Of a stretch of 64,000 bases of DNA, positions 17,966-26,392 are shown one piece after another. Source of the stretch: RGIG3178 sp963674495 (GTDB taxonomy: Bacteria; Bacillota; Clostridia; Christensenellales; QAND01). Position 1 is the first letter of the stretch. The number at the start of each line of letters is the position of its first letter. Location of the stretch: the NCBI GenBank assembly GCA_963674495.2, contig CAXXLG010000001.1:496001-560000 (forward strand), read 5' to 3'. Made by a program: the position numbers and the translations under genes. The notes beneath the pieces are model-generated. The model was given only the letters and a program-made list of their open reading frames with translations. It had not been told where the DNA came from and did not search any database.

Positions 17966-19108
17966 ATGAAATACCGTCCGTATGGAAAGAAGGTTGATTT
18001 TAACGCGTCCGTATTTGGGGTTGGATGCATGCGTCTGCCCCAGACGAAGAATGAAAAAGGAGAGATGGTACCGGACCAGGAATTTGCGACAAAGTTAATT
18101 CGACACGCCATTGACAACGGGGTGAACTATTTTGACACAGCGCACGTCTATTTGAACGAGCGCTGCGATGCCGTGCTGGGAGAAGCACTGACAGGCGGCT
18201 ATCGTGAAAAGGTCATGGTAGCGTCAAAGATACCCCCACGATATGTCAAAAGCGAGGACGATTTCAATAGGATCCTGGATATCCAGCTTGAAAAGCTCCA
18301 GTCGGATTTCATGGATGTATTGCTATGCCACTCGCTCAACAAGGAATCCTATCAGCAGGCTTTGGATGTTGGTATGTTTGACATGATGGAGAAGGCTAAG
18401 GCAAACGGGAAAATTAAATATCTTGGATTTTCCTTCCACGACGATTACGATCTGTTCAAACGCATCGTGGACAGCCATGACTGGGCGATGTGCAACGTGC
18501 AGATGAATATACTCGATCATGATTTTCAGGCAACGACACAGGGCATCCAGTATGCGCATGACAAGGGACTTGCGGTATGCGTGATGGAGCCGTTGCGAGG
18601 TGGCGCGCTGGCCAGCCCGCCGGCCGCCGTTGAAAAGATGTACGATGAGTTTCCAACAAAGCGCAGCGCCGTGGAATGGTGCTTCAGGGACGTATACAAC
18701 ATGCCGGGAGTAAGCGTAGTGCTAAGCGGCATTAACGCCATGGAACAATTGGAGGAAAACCTTCAAATTTTTGATAAAGCGGAGATCAACGTCATGGATG
18801 ACGCCGAGATCAATCTGATGGCAAAGGTCAAAGAAACCTATGATAGTCTGATGGCCGTTCCGTGTACCGGGTGCGCCTACTGCATGCCCTGTCCGCAGGG
18901 CGTCAACATCCCCAACGCATTCAAGTATTGGAACAGCGGGTCCATGGTAGGGGATTGGGATAACGTGAAAAAGCGGTATAGACGTTACATGGAGCAGGGA
19001 CACGGCGCGGACCAATGCGTGGAATGCGGCGCGTGCGAACAGGTTTGTCCGCAGTCCATTCCCATCATGGAGAAGCTCAAGCAAGCGCATGCGCTGTTGA
19101 CCGAATAG
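17966..19108 (+). CDS. Aldo/keto reductase with C-terminal ferredoxin domain
   Basis: A 380-aa protein joining an aldo/keto reductase barrel to a C-terminal 2x[4Fe-4S]-type segment. The AKR tetrad is visible: D and Y in YFDTAHVYLNERCD, K in VMVASKIPPRY, H in DVLLCHSLN. The cysteine clusters are CTGCAYCMPCPQGVNIP and CVECGACEQVCPQSIP. Such proteins are common in anaerobes and probably reduce small carbonyl substrates using NAD(P)H or ferredoxin; the substrate is unknown. ATG 17966 follows TTGGAGGAA. It is the last + strand gene before a convergent - strand block. Confidence 0.92.
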   Translation: MKYRPYGKKVDFNASVFGVGCMRLPQTKNEKGEMVPDQEFATKLIRHAIDNGVNYFDTAHVYLNERCDAVLGEALTGGYREKVMVASKIPPRYVKSEDDFNRILDIQLEKLQSDFMDVLLCHSLNKESYQQALDVGMFDMMEKAKANGKIKYLGFSFHDDYDLFKRIVDSHDWAMCNVQMNILDHDFQATTQGIQYAHDKGLAVCVMEPLRGGALASPPAAVEKMYDEFPTKRSAVEWCFRDVYNMPGVSVVLSGINAMEQLEENLQIFDKAEINVMDDAEINLMAKVKETYDSLMAVPCTGCAYCMPCPQGVNIPNAFKYWNSGSMVGDWDNVKKRYRRYMEQGHGADQCVECGACEQVCPQSIPIMEKLKQAHALLTE

Positions 19109-19137
19109 AGGATAGTGCTGATTAATTGAGAATGAGA

Positions 19138-19170
19138 AACCGTCGATACGCTGTTGCGCATCGGCGGTTA
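19138..19170. terminator. Hairpin between convergent genes
   Basis: AACCGTCGAT pairs with ATCGGCGGTT (one G-T pair) around a 12-base loop, between the converging aldo/keto reductase and sirtuin genes. T-tracts are poor on both sides, so termination function is only likely. Confidence 0.4.
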
Positions 19171-19184
19171 ACTTGTTTGCAGCT

Positions 19185-19901
19185 TCACACGACGATCCGA
19201 TCCAGCGTTTCGCCGATCCGGCCATCGATCAGAATATTCGCCCGTTCATCGTATGGGGTAGGCGATTTGTTGATCAGAACCAGTCTGTCACCGGCATAAC
19301 GACCGATTAGCCCGGCGGCCGGATAGACCGCCAGCGACGTGCCGCCCACGATCAGCATGTCCGCACCTGATACGGCGCGTACTGCGTCGCTCAACACGCG
19401 TTCACATAGCGGCTCCTGATAAAGAACGACGCCCGGCTTGATGACGCTGCCGCATGCGCATCGAGGTACGCCGGTGCTGTTTTGGATGTATGCCATATTA
19501 TAGAAACGATCGCAACCCATACAGTGATTTCGGTGCACGCTGCCGTGTAGCTCCAGAACGTTTTTGCTACCCGCCATCTGATGAAGCCCGTCGATGTTCT
19601 GCGTAACCACCGCCGTCAAACGTCCAGCACGCTCCAATTCAGCAAGTTTGAGATGTGCCGCGTTTGGTTTTATACCCGCGCACAACAACTTGTCGCGATA
19701 GAATGAATAGAACGCTTCTGTGTGCTCAATAAAGAAGCGGTGGCTGAGTATGGTTTCGGGCGGGCATTCGTAATGCTGGCTATACAGCCCATCCGCGCTG
19801 CGAAAATCCGGCAAACCGCTTTCCGTGGATACGCCCGCTCCACCGAAGAATACTATGTTTTTGCTTTGATCCACCATTTGTTGCAATGCTTGTATGCTCA
19901 T
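19185..19901 (-). CDS. cobB: NAD-dependent protein deacylase, sirtuin family
   Basis: A 238-aa Sir2-family enzyme that removes acyl groups from lysine using NAD+. Motifs in order: GAGVSTESGLPDFRS (NAD binding), TQNIDGLHQMAG, ELHGSV with the catalytic His, a zinc site with CMGC and CACG pairs, VVLYQEPL, and GGTSLAVYPAAGL. Length is standard for bacterial class U/III sirtuins. ATG is preceded by GGAGA on the minus strand. It may be transcribed separately, because a strong terminator separates it from the lipoprotein gene upstream. Confidence 0.95.
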   Translation of the reverse strand: MSIQALQQMVDQSKNIVFFGGAGVSTESGLPDFRSADGLYSQHYECPPETILSHRFFIEHTEAFYSFYRDKLLCAGIKPNAAHLKLAELERAGRLTAVVTQNIDGLHQMAGSKNVLELHGSVHRNHCMGCDRFYNMAYIQNSTGVPRCACGSVIKPGVVLYQEPLCERVLSDAVRAVSGADMLIVGGTSLAVYPAAGLIGRYAGDRLVLINKSPTPYDERANILIDGRIGETLDRIVV

Positions 19902-20012
19902 GATATCTCCAATGGTATGGTAACATACTACACTGAAAAGGGGAATAGGGTGCTCTAAAAGGTGTAGTGCCGGCGCGTTTGATTGTTCATTTGATGGATG
20001 CGCATGAAAACG

Positions 20013-20039
20013 AAAAAGCCGCCAAATCGGCGGCTTTTT
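20013..20039 (-). terminator. Bidirectional intrinsic terminator
   Basis: AAAAAGCCGCC and CGGCGGCTTTTT form an 11-base stem with a three- to four-base loop. It lies 10 bases past the stop of the minus-strand lipoprotein gene and carries a T-run on both strands. Confidence 0.9.
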
Positions 20040-20048
20040 GACATCTCG

Positions 20049-21314
20049 CTACTGAGCAGGGGTGGGTGTTGCTGAGTTTTCGTCCAGCGTTAGATCCGCG
20101 TCTAGTGTTGTGGTGACTTCAGGTGTGGCATATACGATCTTATCGATATACAGCGCTACAGCCATTTCGTTGCGCCAGTCCGCGCACTGTTGTGTAAAAG
20201 CATCCTCGCGCGCAACGCTTACAAGTTCGGCTTCAACATCGGCTTTGAGTTCCTCGTAGGGGACATCGCCAGCCTGCAGAGGCTCGATATACAGAATGAT
20301 GTGATAGCCGTAGTCGCCCGCAATAAGTCCGGACAATGTCTGCGTTTTCTTGAATGCGAAACATGCGTCTACAAATTGCTCCGCAAACTGTCCGTCCCGG
20401 CATACGGCATAACCGTTGGGAAGTTCTGTGGAATCGCCGTCGTCGGAATATATATCCATGATCTGGTCAAAATTGGCGCCGAGCGGATCGAGCAGGGACA
20501 GCACTGCTTCCGCTTCTTCATGGATATCTTTCAGCGCGACATCGCGCACAGTGTCGGCCGCCGCATCTTCGCCGGCAGTACGTAGCGTTGCAATCTGGTT
20601 GATGGTTTCGCTGGAAAGTGCGATGAGTATGTGCTTGACATGTCGGTATCCTTTGGGAATGGTATACAGCGTAACCGAACTGTAAAAGTCCGACTCGAAA
20701 GCGGTTGGATCTTCCGCGTAGATCTCCCGGGTCTGTTCGACGCGTGTATCGTATGTGCTGCGCACCTGTTCTTCGGGCACGGTGATGTCCTCTGTAGTGT
20801 AGTCATATAAAGAATTCATTATATATTGATCTGTATATTCATCAAGCAACCGTTGCTCCGAGTATCCAACTTCAGCCAAATAGGCATCCATCGATTCTTG
20901 CACATTGGCGGCGAGCGAATCGCCGGTTAGCGTAGGATCGTTGGTCAGGGCTTCGCTTTGGAAATATTCATACAGACCGTCCATGGCGCTGTCCACTTCC
21001 GCCTGTATCTCGGCCGTCATTTCGTCGGTCAACTGATCAAGAGAAAGCTCCTTCGCCTTGATCAACTGCACATTTTGTTCAATGAGGCGATCCAAAATCA
21101 GATCGCGCAAGTATGCCACAGCATCCGCATTTGCTTCCGAAGTAGCGTCATCGATACCATAATAGATGGCATAGGAGTCAAATAATTCTCTAAATTCGGA
21201 ATTATAGATGTTGACATCACCCACCGTAGCGATGACGGGATCAGTGGTACATCCGGCAAGAGCAAAAGCGGACATCAACATACAGAGGCAAAAAGCCAGT
21301 AGTTTCTTATGCAA
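20049..21314 (-). CDS. Secreted parvulin-type peptidyl-prolyl isomerase lipoprotein (PrsA/SurA-like)
   Basis: A 421-aa lipoprotein: basic start, hydrophobic core and lipobox LAGC at about residues 19-22. A SurA-type N-terminal helical domain follows (VGDVNIYNSEFRELFDS, LILDRLIEQNVQLIKAKEL), then a parvulin region with YRHVKHILIAL, AEAVLSLLDPLGANFDQIM and GYHIILYIEPLQ. Such lipoproteins help fold exported proteins outside the membrane. The C-terminal tail is Thr/Pro-rich. TTG 21314 has GAAAGGATG upstream. The rotamase catalytic core is somewhat diverged, so the isomerase activity is likely but not certain. Confidence 0.85.
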   Translation of the reverse strand: MHKKLLAFCLCMLMSAFALAGCTTDPVIATVGDVNIYNSEFRELFDSYAIYYGIDDATSEANADAVAYLRDLILDRLIEQNVQLIKAKELSLDQLTDEMTAEIQAEVDSAMDGLYEYFQSEALTNDPTLTGDSLAANVQESMDAYLAEVGYSEQRLLDEYTDQYIMNSLYDYTTEDITVPEEQVRSTYDTRVEQTREIYAEDPTAFESDFYSSVTLYTIPKGYRHVKHILIALSSETINQIATLRTAGEDAAADTVRDVALKDIHEEAEAVLSLLDPLGANFDQIMDIYSDDGDSTELPNGYAVCRDGQFAEQFVDACFAFKKTQTLSGLIAGDYGYHIILYIEPLQAGDVPYEELKADVEAELVSVAREDAFTQQCADWRNEMAVALYIDKIVYATPEVTTTLDADLTLDENSATPTPAQ

Positions 21315-21413
21315 AGTTCATCCTTTCCGCGGTAATCCGCATGCAAATCATTATCATTCTATGCCCGAGTTATGGCAACAATATGGATATTCACAAACTT
21401 TTGTTCAATTCGC

Positions 21414-22214
21414 CTATGCCTGGTGTACGACCACTTGCGCATAGGGGATGACGATTCCATTTTCGTCAAAAGCAAGTTTGACGCGTTCTTGGAAATCGAA
21501 CAAAAGATCCCAGTAATTTTCCCGTTCGCACCACAGTACCACAAGGAGATCCACACCGTTATCGCTCAGTGAAGAAACGGAAACAGAAGGCTTGGGTTCA
21601 TCAAGGCAGAGCGGATGTGATGCGGCGATACCAATAATGATCTGTTTGGCAAACGCCAGATCGTTCTCGTATGCAATGCTGATCGTTTTGCGGACGTTGC
21701 GGAACTTCTCGGTTGAGTAGTTGATCAGCGTTTGGCTTGTCATGGTTGCATTGGGTACGATGATGCGTGTGCCGCTGAGCTCAATGAGCACCGTTGACAT
21801 CAATGAAATGCTGTTAACAGTACCGCTCTTGCCATTCACCTCAATATAATCTCCTACACGAAACGGACGGTTGAACAGAAGCAACAGTCCGCTGGCTACG
21901 TTTGACAGGCTACTTTGCAATGCCAAACTGATCGCAACGGCGGCGCCACCTAAAATTGTAATGAAGCTTGTCGTTGGTATTCCGATCGCGCCCGCTGCCG
22001 AGACAATCACGACAATTTGGATCGAGATCTTGACAGCTATGGATAGAAAGCTGAGCAACGTCGTATCAAGCCGGGATTTGGACATTCCCTTTTTGATCAA
22101 TTTGCTGACCCAGCGGGCCACCGTGAACCCGGCGATCAATATTGCGATGGCGCCCAAAAGCCTTGGCGTGTAATTGATCAGCCATTGTTTAGCCAATGTC
22201 AGCGTATCACCCAT
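21414..22214 (-). CDS. Small-conductance mechanosensitive channel, MscS family
   Basis: A 266-aa MscS-type channel with three membrane segments, the pore-lining third helix (GGAAVAISLALQSSLSNVASG) and the beta domain with LFNRPFRVGDYIEVNGKSGTV, followed by the C-terminal alpha/beta domain. It releases solutes on hypo-osmotic shock. ATG at 22214 has an AGGAGG on the minus strand; longer in-frame starts lack one. It is divergent from the PHP phosphatase gene. Family assignment is secure; the YkuT/YggB subtype was not determined. Confidence 0.94.
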   Translation of the reverse strand: MGDTLTLAKQWLINYTPRLLGAIAILIAGFTVARWVSKLIKKGMSKSRLDTTLLSFLSIAVKISIQIVVIVSAAGAIGIPTTSFITILGGAAVAISLALQSSLSNVASGLLLLFNRPFRVGDYIEVNGKSGTVNSISLMSTVLIELSGTRIIVPNATMTSQTLINYSTEKFRNVRKTISIAYENDLAFAKQIIIGIAASHPLCLDEPKPSVSVSSLSDNGVDLLVVLWCERENYWDLLFDFQERVKLAFDENGIVIPYAQVVVHQA

Positions 22215-22398
22215 TGTTAGCCCTCCTTTATCAGGCACAGTATAGCAGAGATACGAAGGCAAACGCAAACAAGCTCTGTGCATTTTATGGTATAATACTA
22301 CTTAGGTATAATGTATAGTAAAAGTGTATATGCGTTGCTATATACCTGTTGGATATATACGGTTTATGCCCAACGTCCGAAGAAGAAGGGGATATTCG

Positions 22399-23169
22399 AT
22401 GCTTTGCGATCTTCATGTGCATACCCGCCATTCCTATGATTCCCATGTGCTTATGTCCGCCTATTGCGATCGTGCAATCAAAAGGGGCGTCACGCATATC
22501 TGTTTTACCGACCATATCGATATGGATCCGAGGGATTCCGGGCACGGCCAATACAATCTTGACGCTTATTTTGAAGATCTGCACCGCGTACGCAACGAAT
22601 ATGCCGACAGGCTAACGGTATTCGCTGGGCTTGAATTTGCCGAACCGCATATTTACCGCGCCCTGTTCGAACGTGTAAAAAGATATCCCTTTGACTTTAT
22701 CCTCGGATCGCTGCACTGGGTGCGCGGTCATTACCCCGCCATGTACGTCCGCTCCAGGTGGACGGAGGAACAAGCCTATGCGTATTACTGGGAGGAGATG
22801 GCGCACATGGTGGAAGCGGGCGGATTTGATGCGGTATCGCATTTTGATCTCCCCAAACGCTATTTGAAACGGACGATATACAACCCTGATTCAATGTGTC
22901 GTATCCTTGAAACCATCGTGCGAAACGGCTTGATTTTGGAAGTTAATACTTCATCGCTTCGCGCGGGAGCAGATGAACCGATGCCGGGCATGGACGTGCT
23001 GAAAATGTATTTGGAGGCCGGCGGCCTGTATGTAACCACGGGATCGGATGCGCATACGCTAGCGGATTTGGGTGCCGACATTGTTAAGATTCGGCAGCGG
23101 CTGCATGACGCTGGATTGCACACGGGCTACTTTGAAAACCGAACGTTCATAGAAGAGAATTCTCAATGA
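22399..23169 (+). CDS. hisK: Histidinol-phosphatase, PHP family
   Basis: A 256-aa PHP-domain phosphatase. Metal-binding residues occur in order: DLHVHTRHSYDSH, ICFTDHID, FAGLEFAEPH, ILGSLHWVRG, AVSHFDLPKR and TTGSDAHTLADLG. This pattern fits the HisJ/HisK family that dephosphorylates histidinol phosphate, a step missing from the his operon 6 kb downstream, though PHP enzymes with other substrates exist. ATG 22399 has AAGGGG upstream. A TGGTATAAT (22288-22296) in the divergent gap could be an extended -10 promoter. Confidence 0.85.
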   Translation: MLCDLHVHTRHSYDSHVLMSAYCDRAIKRGVTHICFTDHIDMDPRDSGHGQYNLDAYFEDLHRVRNEYADRLTVFAGLEFAEPHIYRALFERVKRYPFDFILGSLHWVRGHYPAMYVRSRWTEEQAYAYYWEEMAHMVEAGGFDAVSHFDLPKRYLKRTIYNPDSMCRILETIVRNGLILEVNTSSLRAGADEPMPGMDVLKMYLEAGGLYVTTGSDAHTLADLGADIVKIRQRLHDAGLHTGYFENRTFIEENSQ

Positions 23170-23451
23170 GCAGCGGGCTTTTTTTCGAGCAATATCCGGC
23201 AAGTAATGCATTGGCACCGCATCGGGGTATTGCCTCTGGTCACGTTTTATCGCACGGTATAACGGGCGAAAAACAAAGGAATGCACGCGTAGGATTGGCC
23301 ACATTCATTGACGGTGAATCATCAGGGGTACAGGAGGGCAGAGGAAGGGAAGCATTGCTACAATAAAATTCGTACCAGATGCGACGAAGCCGATGAGAAG
23401 CACAGCACTTCCTGCGTCTGCATACAATGCTGATGAGGAAGTGGTGATGGT

Positions 23452-23613
23452 ATGCGTAAACGTGGATGCAATGACGTGTTTTGGGTTGCCGTAGCAGGCG
23501 CGTTGGTTCTGGTGGGTATCATCCTGCTGTTCCTGATCCCGTCCATCGTCTGGCTTGTACTGCTTGCCGTTCTGGCGGGCATAGGACTGACATGCCTGTT
23601 CCGTACATTCTGA
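23452..23613 (+). CDS. Small hydrophobic membrane protein (53 aa)
   Basis: A short frame with a GAGGAAG about ten bases before ATG 23452. After a short polar head (MRKRGCNDVFW) the rest is one long or two short hydrophobic segments (about residues 12-48), ending LTCLFRTF. No family was recognised. It lies in the gap between the PHP phosphatase and the convergent rpmB. Its hydrophobic profile and ribosome binding site make it more plausible than chance, but it is unproven. Confidence 0.5.
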   Translation: MRKRGCNDVFWVAVAGALVLVGIILLFLIPSIVWLVLLAVLAGIGLTCLFRTF

Positions 23614-23668
23614 ATCGGCTGTACGGCGCGCTTTTTATGTAGAAAACGTACGGATATGTCGATATAAT

Positions 23669-23698
23669 AAAAACAGCCGGCGAGCAGTTGCTTGCCGG
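23669..23698 (-). terminator. Intrinsic terminator of rpmB
   Basis: On the minus strand CCGGCAAGC and GCTCGCCGG form a nine-base stem with a four-base loop, followed by CTGTTTTTATTAT. It lies about 50 bases past the rpmB stop. Confidence 0.8.
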
Positions 23699-23744
23699 TT
23701 GCTGACATATTGGTCTTTGTTCAATGGCGCATAGAGGCGTTTTT

Positions 23745-23936
23745 TTATACCAGCCGCTGCACTTTTCCCGAACGCAAACACCGGGTACAAATCCGAATGG
23801 TACGCGGAGAGCCATCGATCATCACGCGAGCGCGTTGCAAGTTGGGCACCCATACACGGCGTGTTTTCTTATGGGAATGACTGACGTTGTTGCCGGCCCG
23901 CGTGCCTTTTTTACAGATTGCGCACACTCTAGACAT
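23745..23936 (-). CDS. rpmB: 50S ribosomal protein L28
   Basis: A 63-aa L28 of the zinc-binding (C+) form: CAIC near the N-terminus and CTRC near the C-terminus give the four ligands. GNNVSHSHKKTRRVWVPNLQ is the family signature. ATG 23936 has GGGAGGTG on the minus strand. It is transcribed away from the asp23-fakA-recG genes, the same neighbourhood arrangement seen around rpmB-yloU-yloV in Bacillus. Confidence 0.97.
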   Translation of the reverse strand: MSRVCAICKKGTRAGNNVSHSHKKTRRVWVPNLQRARVMIDGSPRTIRICTRCLRSGKVQRLV

Positions 23937-24142
23937 GGTATGACACCTCCCTTTTTCAAACACGAGTATGATACCATTTCATTTTGGATATTGCAAGAAA
24001 AACTTAAAATTGCACGGTGCAATTATGCGAAAAAGACCGCCCATATTCGTTTTGAAGAATGAATATTGCCAATTTAACGGCATTGCGGTACAATGTTTGC
24101 ACGGAAACGTTTCCGCAAACAATGGTTAGGAGGGCTGGCCGA

Positions 24143-24490
24143 ATGAGTGTGTTAGTGAAAAACCAACATGGTGTAATCGAAGTTGGCGATAGCGTGGTGG
24201 CGAAAATAGCAGGCTTGGCAGCCACGGAATGTATGGGCGTGGTGGGGCTGGCATCTGCGGAAAGCAGTTGGGCGGATCTTTTACGCAAGGATTCTGTTGA
24301 CAGGGGCGTTCGCGTACATCAGGTCAGTGAAGGAGTATTGCGCGTTGAAGTCAATATCGTTACGAAGTATGGCGTGTCCATCATCGCGGTTGCGGAAAAT
24401 GTTATAGATGCTGTTAAATACAATGTGGAAAACATGACGGGCATGCAGATCCAAAGCGTGGATGTATGCGTGCGTTCCATTCGTGTTTAA
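24143..24490 (+). CDS. Asp23/Gls24 family protein (YloU-like)
   Basis: A 115-aa Asp23/Gls24 (DUF322) protein: an N-terminal NQHGVIEVGDSVVAKIAGLA and a central RGVRVHQVSEGVLRVEVNIV. Members are envelope-associated and often paired with the fatty acid kinase gene next door. ATG 24143 has TTAGGAGGG upstream. The fakA-like gene begins 22 bases downstream, so they form an operon matching yloU-yloV. Role here is by family only. Confidence 0.92.
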   Translation: MSVLVKNQHGVIEVGDSVVAKIAGLAATECMGVVGLASAESSWADLLRKDSVDRGVRVHQVSEGVLRVEVNIVTKYGVSIIAVAENVIDAVKYNVENMTGMQIQSVDVCVRSIRV

Positions 24491-24511
24491 GCATTCGCTG
24501 GAGGGTAAAAG

Positions 24512-26155
24512 GTGTCAAGTATGGTGATCTCAGGAGCTGAGTTGCGCGAGATGGTCTTTGTGGCCAGCGCCTTTTTGGATAAGCACAAAAAGGCCATTGA
24601 TGCGCTCAATGTCTTCCCGGTGCCGGACGGTGATACGGGAATTAATATGTCCTTGACCATGCAGATGGCGGCCAGGGAAGTTCGCGAGGCCAAATCCGAT
24701 ATGGTGCAGCAGGTAGCGGATGCGGTCGCGCTTGGTTCGCTCAAAGGAGCAAGGGGCAACAGTGGGGTAATTCTCTCGCAGATATTCCGAGGATTTGCCA
24801 AGGGTTTGGCGAACCAAACGGTGATGGACGCAGATGCGCTCGCAAGGGCGATGCAGATGGGCGTTGAAGCGGCATATAAAGCGGTGATGCGGCCTAAAGA
24901 AGGTACCATACTCACGGTTGCGCGGATGATGGCGGAAGCGGGCAGACGTTTGGCCGATAGCGGTGGCGACGTGCTTGAAGTGCTTGATGCTATGTTGGAA
25001 GAAGGAGAAATAACACTTCAGAAGACGCCGGATATGTTGCCGATACTAAAAGAATCGGGCGTCGTTGATTCCGGTGGCACCGGTCTTTTGATTATTTTCC
25101 GCGGTTTTAAGATGTCGCTGGACGGCGAAGAAGTGCCGGAGGAGGAAGTAGTGAGTTTAGGCGGATACATTGTGCCGGTTGAAGGGGAATCGGTCGATCT
25201 TGAATATACGTATTGTACCGAATTCTTTATCAAAAACGCGGAGGGCAGTCTGACCGAACACGACGCACTGCGTTTGCGCGGTATGCTTGGAAAAATTGGT
25301 GATTGCGTGTTGGTGGTGGGGGAAGGAGAATTGTTCAAGGTACATGTCCATTCCAATTCGCCGGGCAAAGCATTGCAATACGGGTTGAGGTTCGGCAATT
25401 TATCCACCATCAAAATCGACAATATGAACGAGCAACATCGTTCCGTTTTGGATATGGATGAGGAATTGTTACCAAGCGCGAAACAGGGCGCGACGAAACC
25501 TGTTGGTATCGTGACCGTTGCGGCGGGGGAAGGCCTTTCCGAGATGTTCCGTGAACTTGGCGTGGATGTTGTGGTGGAAGGCGGACAGAGTATGAACCCC
25601 TCCATTGAGGATTTGGCAGCGGCGGTGGAAACTGTCAACGCTGAGTGCGTCATCCTGTTGCCCAACAACAAGAACATTATTTTGGCAGCGCAGCAAGCAG
25701 CGCAGTTACACGATGACATGCGCGTAGAGGTTATACCTAGCCTGTCCATTCCGCAGGGAATTGCGGCGGCCATTGCATACAATCCAGACGAAAGCGCTGA
25801 TGCCAACGTTCAAGCGATGCAAATGGCGCTTGGAACCGTGCACAGTTGTCTTGTAACCTATGCGGTGCGCGATACGAAGCTAAACGGGAATACCATCAAA
25901 CAGGGGGACATCCTGGGCGTGTTCGACGGAGATTTGACAACCAGCGGCAAGAGCAAGGAAGAGGTGTCGCTGGCGCTGCTGAAACAGGCTATGAAACCGG
26001 AATACGAGATGATCAGCTTGTTTTACGGTCAGGACATATCCGAAGAAGAAGCGGAGCAACTGGCCAAGAGCATCGAAGAGATGTTTGAGGAATGCGAAGT
26101 GCAGGTTTACAATGGAGGCCAACCGCTGTACTATTACATTTTCGGAGTGGAGTGA
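24512..26155 (+). CDS. fakA: Fatty acid kinase catalytic subunit FakA (DAK2 domain, YloV-like)
   Basis: A 547-aa protein with an N-terminal DhaL-type kinase domain (NVFPVPDGDTGINMSLTMQM and KGARGNSGVILSQIFRGF bind ATP/Mg), a middle domain and a C-terminal DegV-like FakB-interaction domain. FakA with FakB phosphorylates exogenous fatty acids, making the acyl-phosphate that PlsY (14661) uses. GTG 24512 has GGAGGG nine bases upstream. A strong terminator follows. This gene supplies acyl groups to lipid synthesis; any link to the acyl-NRPS operon is only conceivable, not shown. Confidence 0.93.
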   Translation: MSSMVISGAELREMVFVASAFLDKHKKAIDALNVFPVPDGDTGINMSLTMQMAAREVREAKSDMVQQVADAVALGSLKGARGNSGVILSQIFRGFAKGLANQTVMDADALARAMQMGVEAAYKAVMRPKEGTILTVARMMAEAGRRLADSGGDVLEVLDAMLEEGEITLQKTPDMLPILKESGVVDSGGTGLLIIFRGFKMSLDGEEVPEEEVVSLGGYIVPVEGESVDLEYTYCTEFFIKNAEGSLTEHDALRLRGMLGKIGDCVLVVGEGELFKVHVHSNSPGKALQYGLRFGNLSTIKIDNMNEQHRSVLDMDEELLPSAKQGATKPVGIVTVAAGEGLSEMFRELGVDVVVEGGQSMNPSIEDLAAAVETVNAECVILLPNNKNIILAAQQAAQLHDDMRVEVIPSLSIPQGIAAAIAYNPDESADANVQAMQMALGTVHSCLVTYAVRDTKLNGNTIKQGDILGVFDGDLTTSGKSKEEVSLALLKQAMKPEYEMISLFYGQDISEEEAEQLAKSIEEMFEECEVQVYNGGQPLYYYIFGVE

Positions 26156-26158
26156 ACG

Positions 26159-26184
26159 AAAAAGCGCCGAAAGGCGCTTTTTTT
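26159..26184 (+). terminator. Intrinsic terminator after fakA
   Basis: AAAGCGCC, a GAAA loop and GGCGCTTTTTTT, immediately after the fakA stop. Confidence 0.92.
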
Positions 26185-26392
26185 AAGCCGCCAAACGACT
26201 TCGTATTTTAATGAGTGAAGAATTCACAAGTATTGTGACCAACCCGTCGCACATGTCGGTGGATTTGAACGTATTTGGATTGGATGCTATTATAGGCTGT
26301 TCAATCCGGTATATTGCTTATAACCATATAAGACCAAATGGAACCAACGTCTTGGATAATGGGAATATTTTCATATTTGGGGGTGATTCGAC

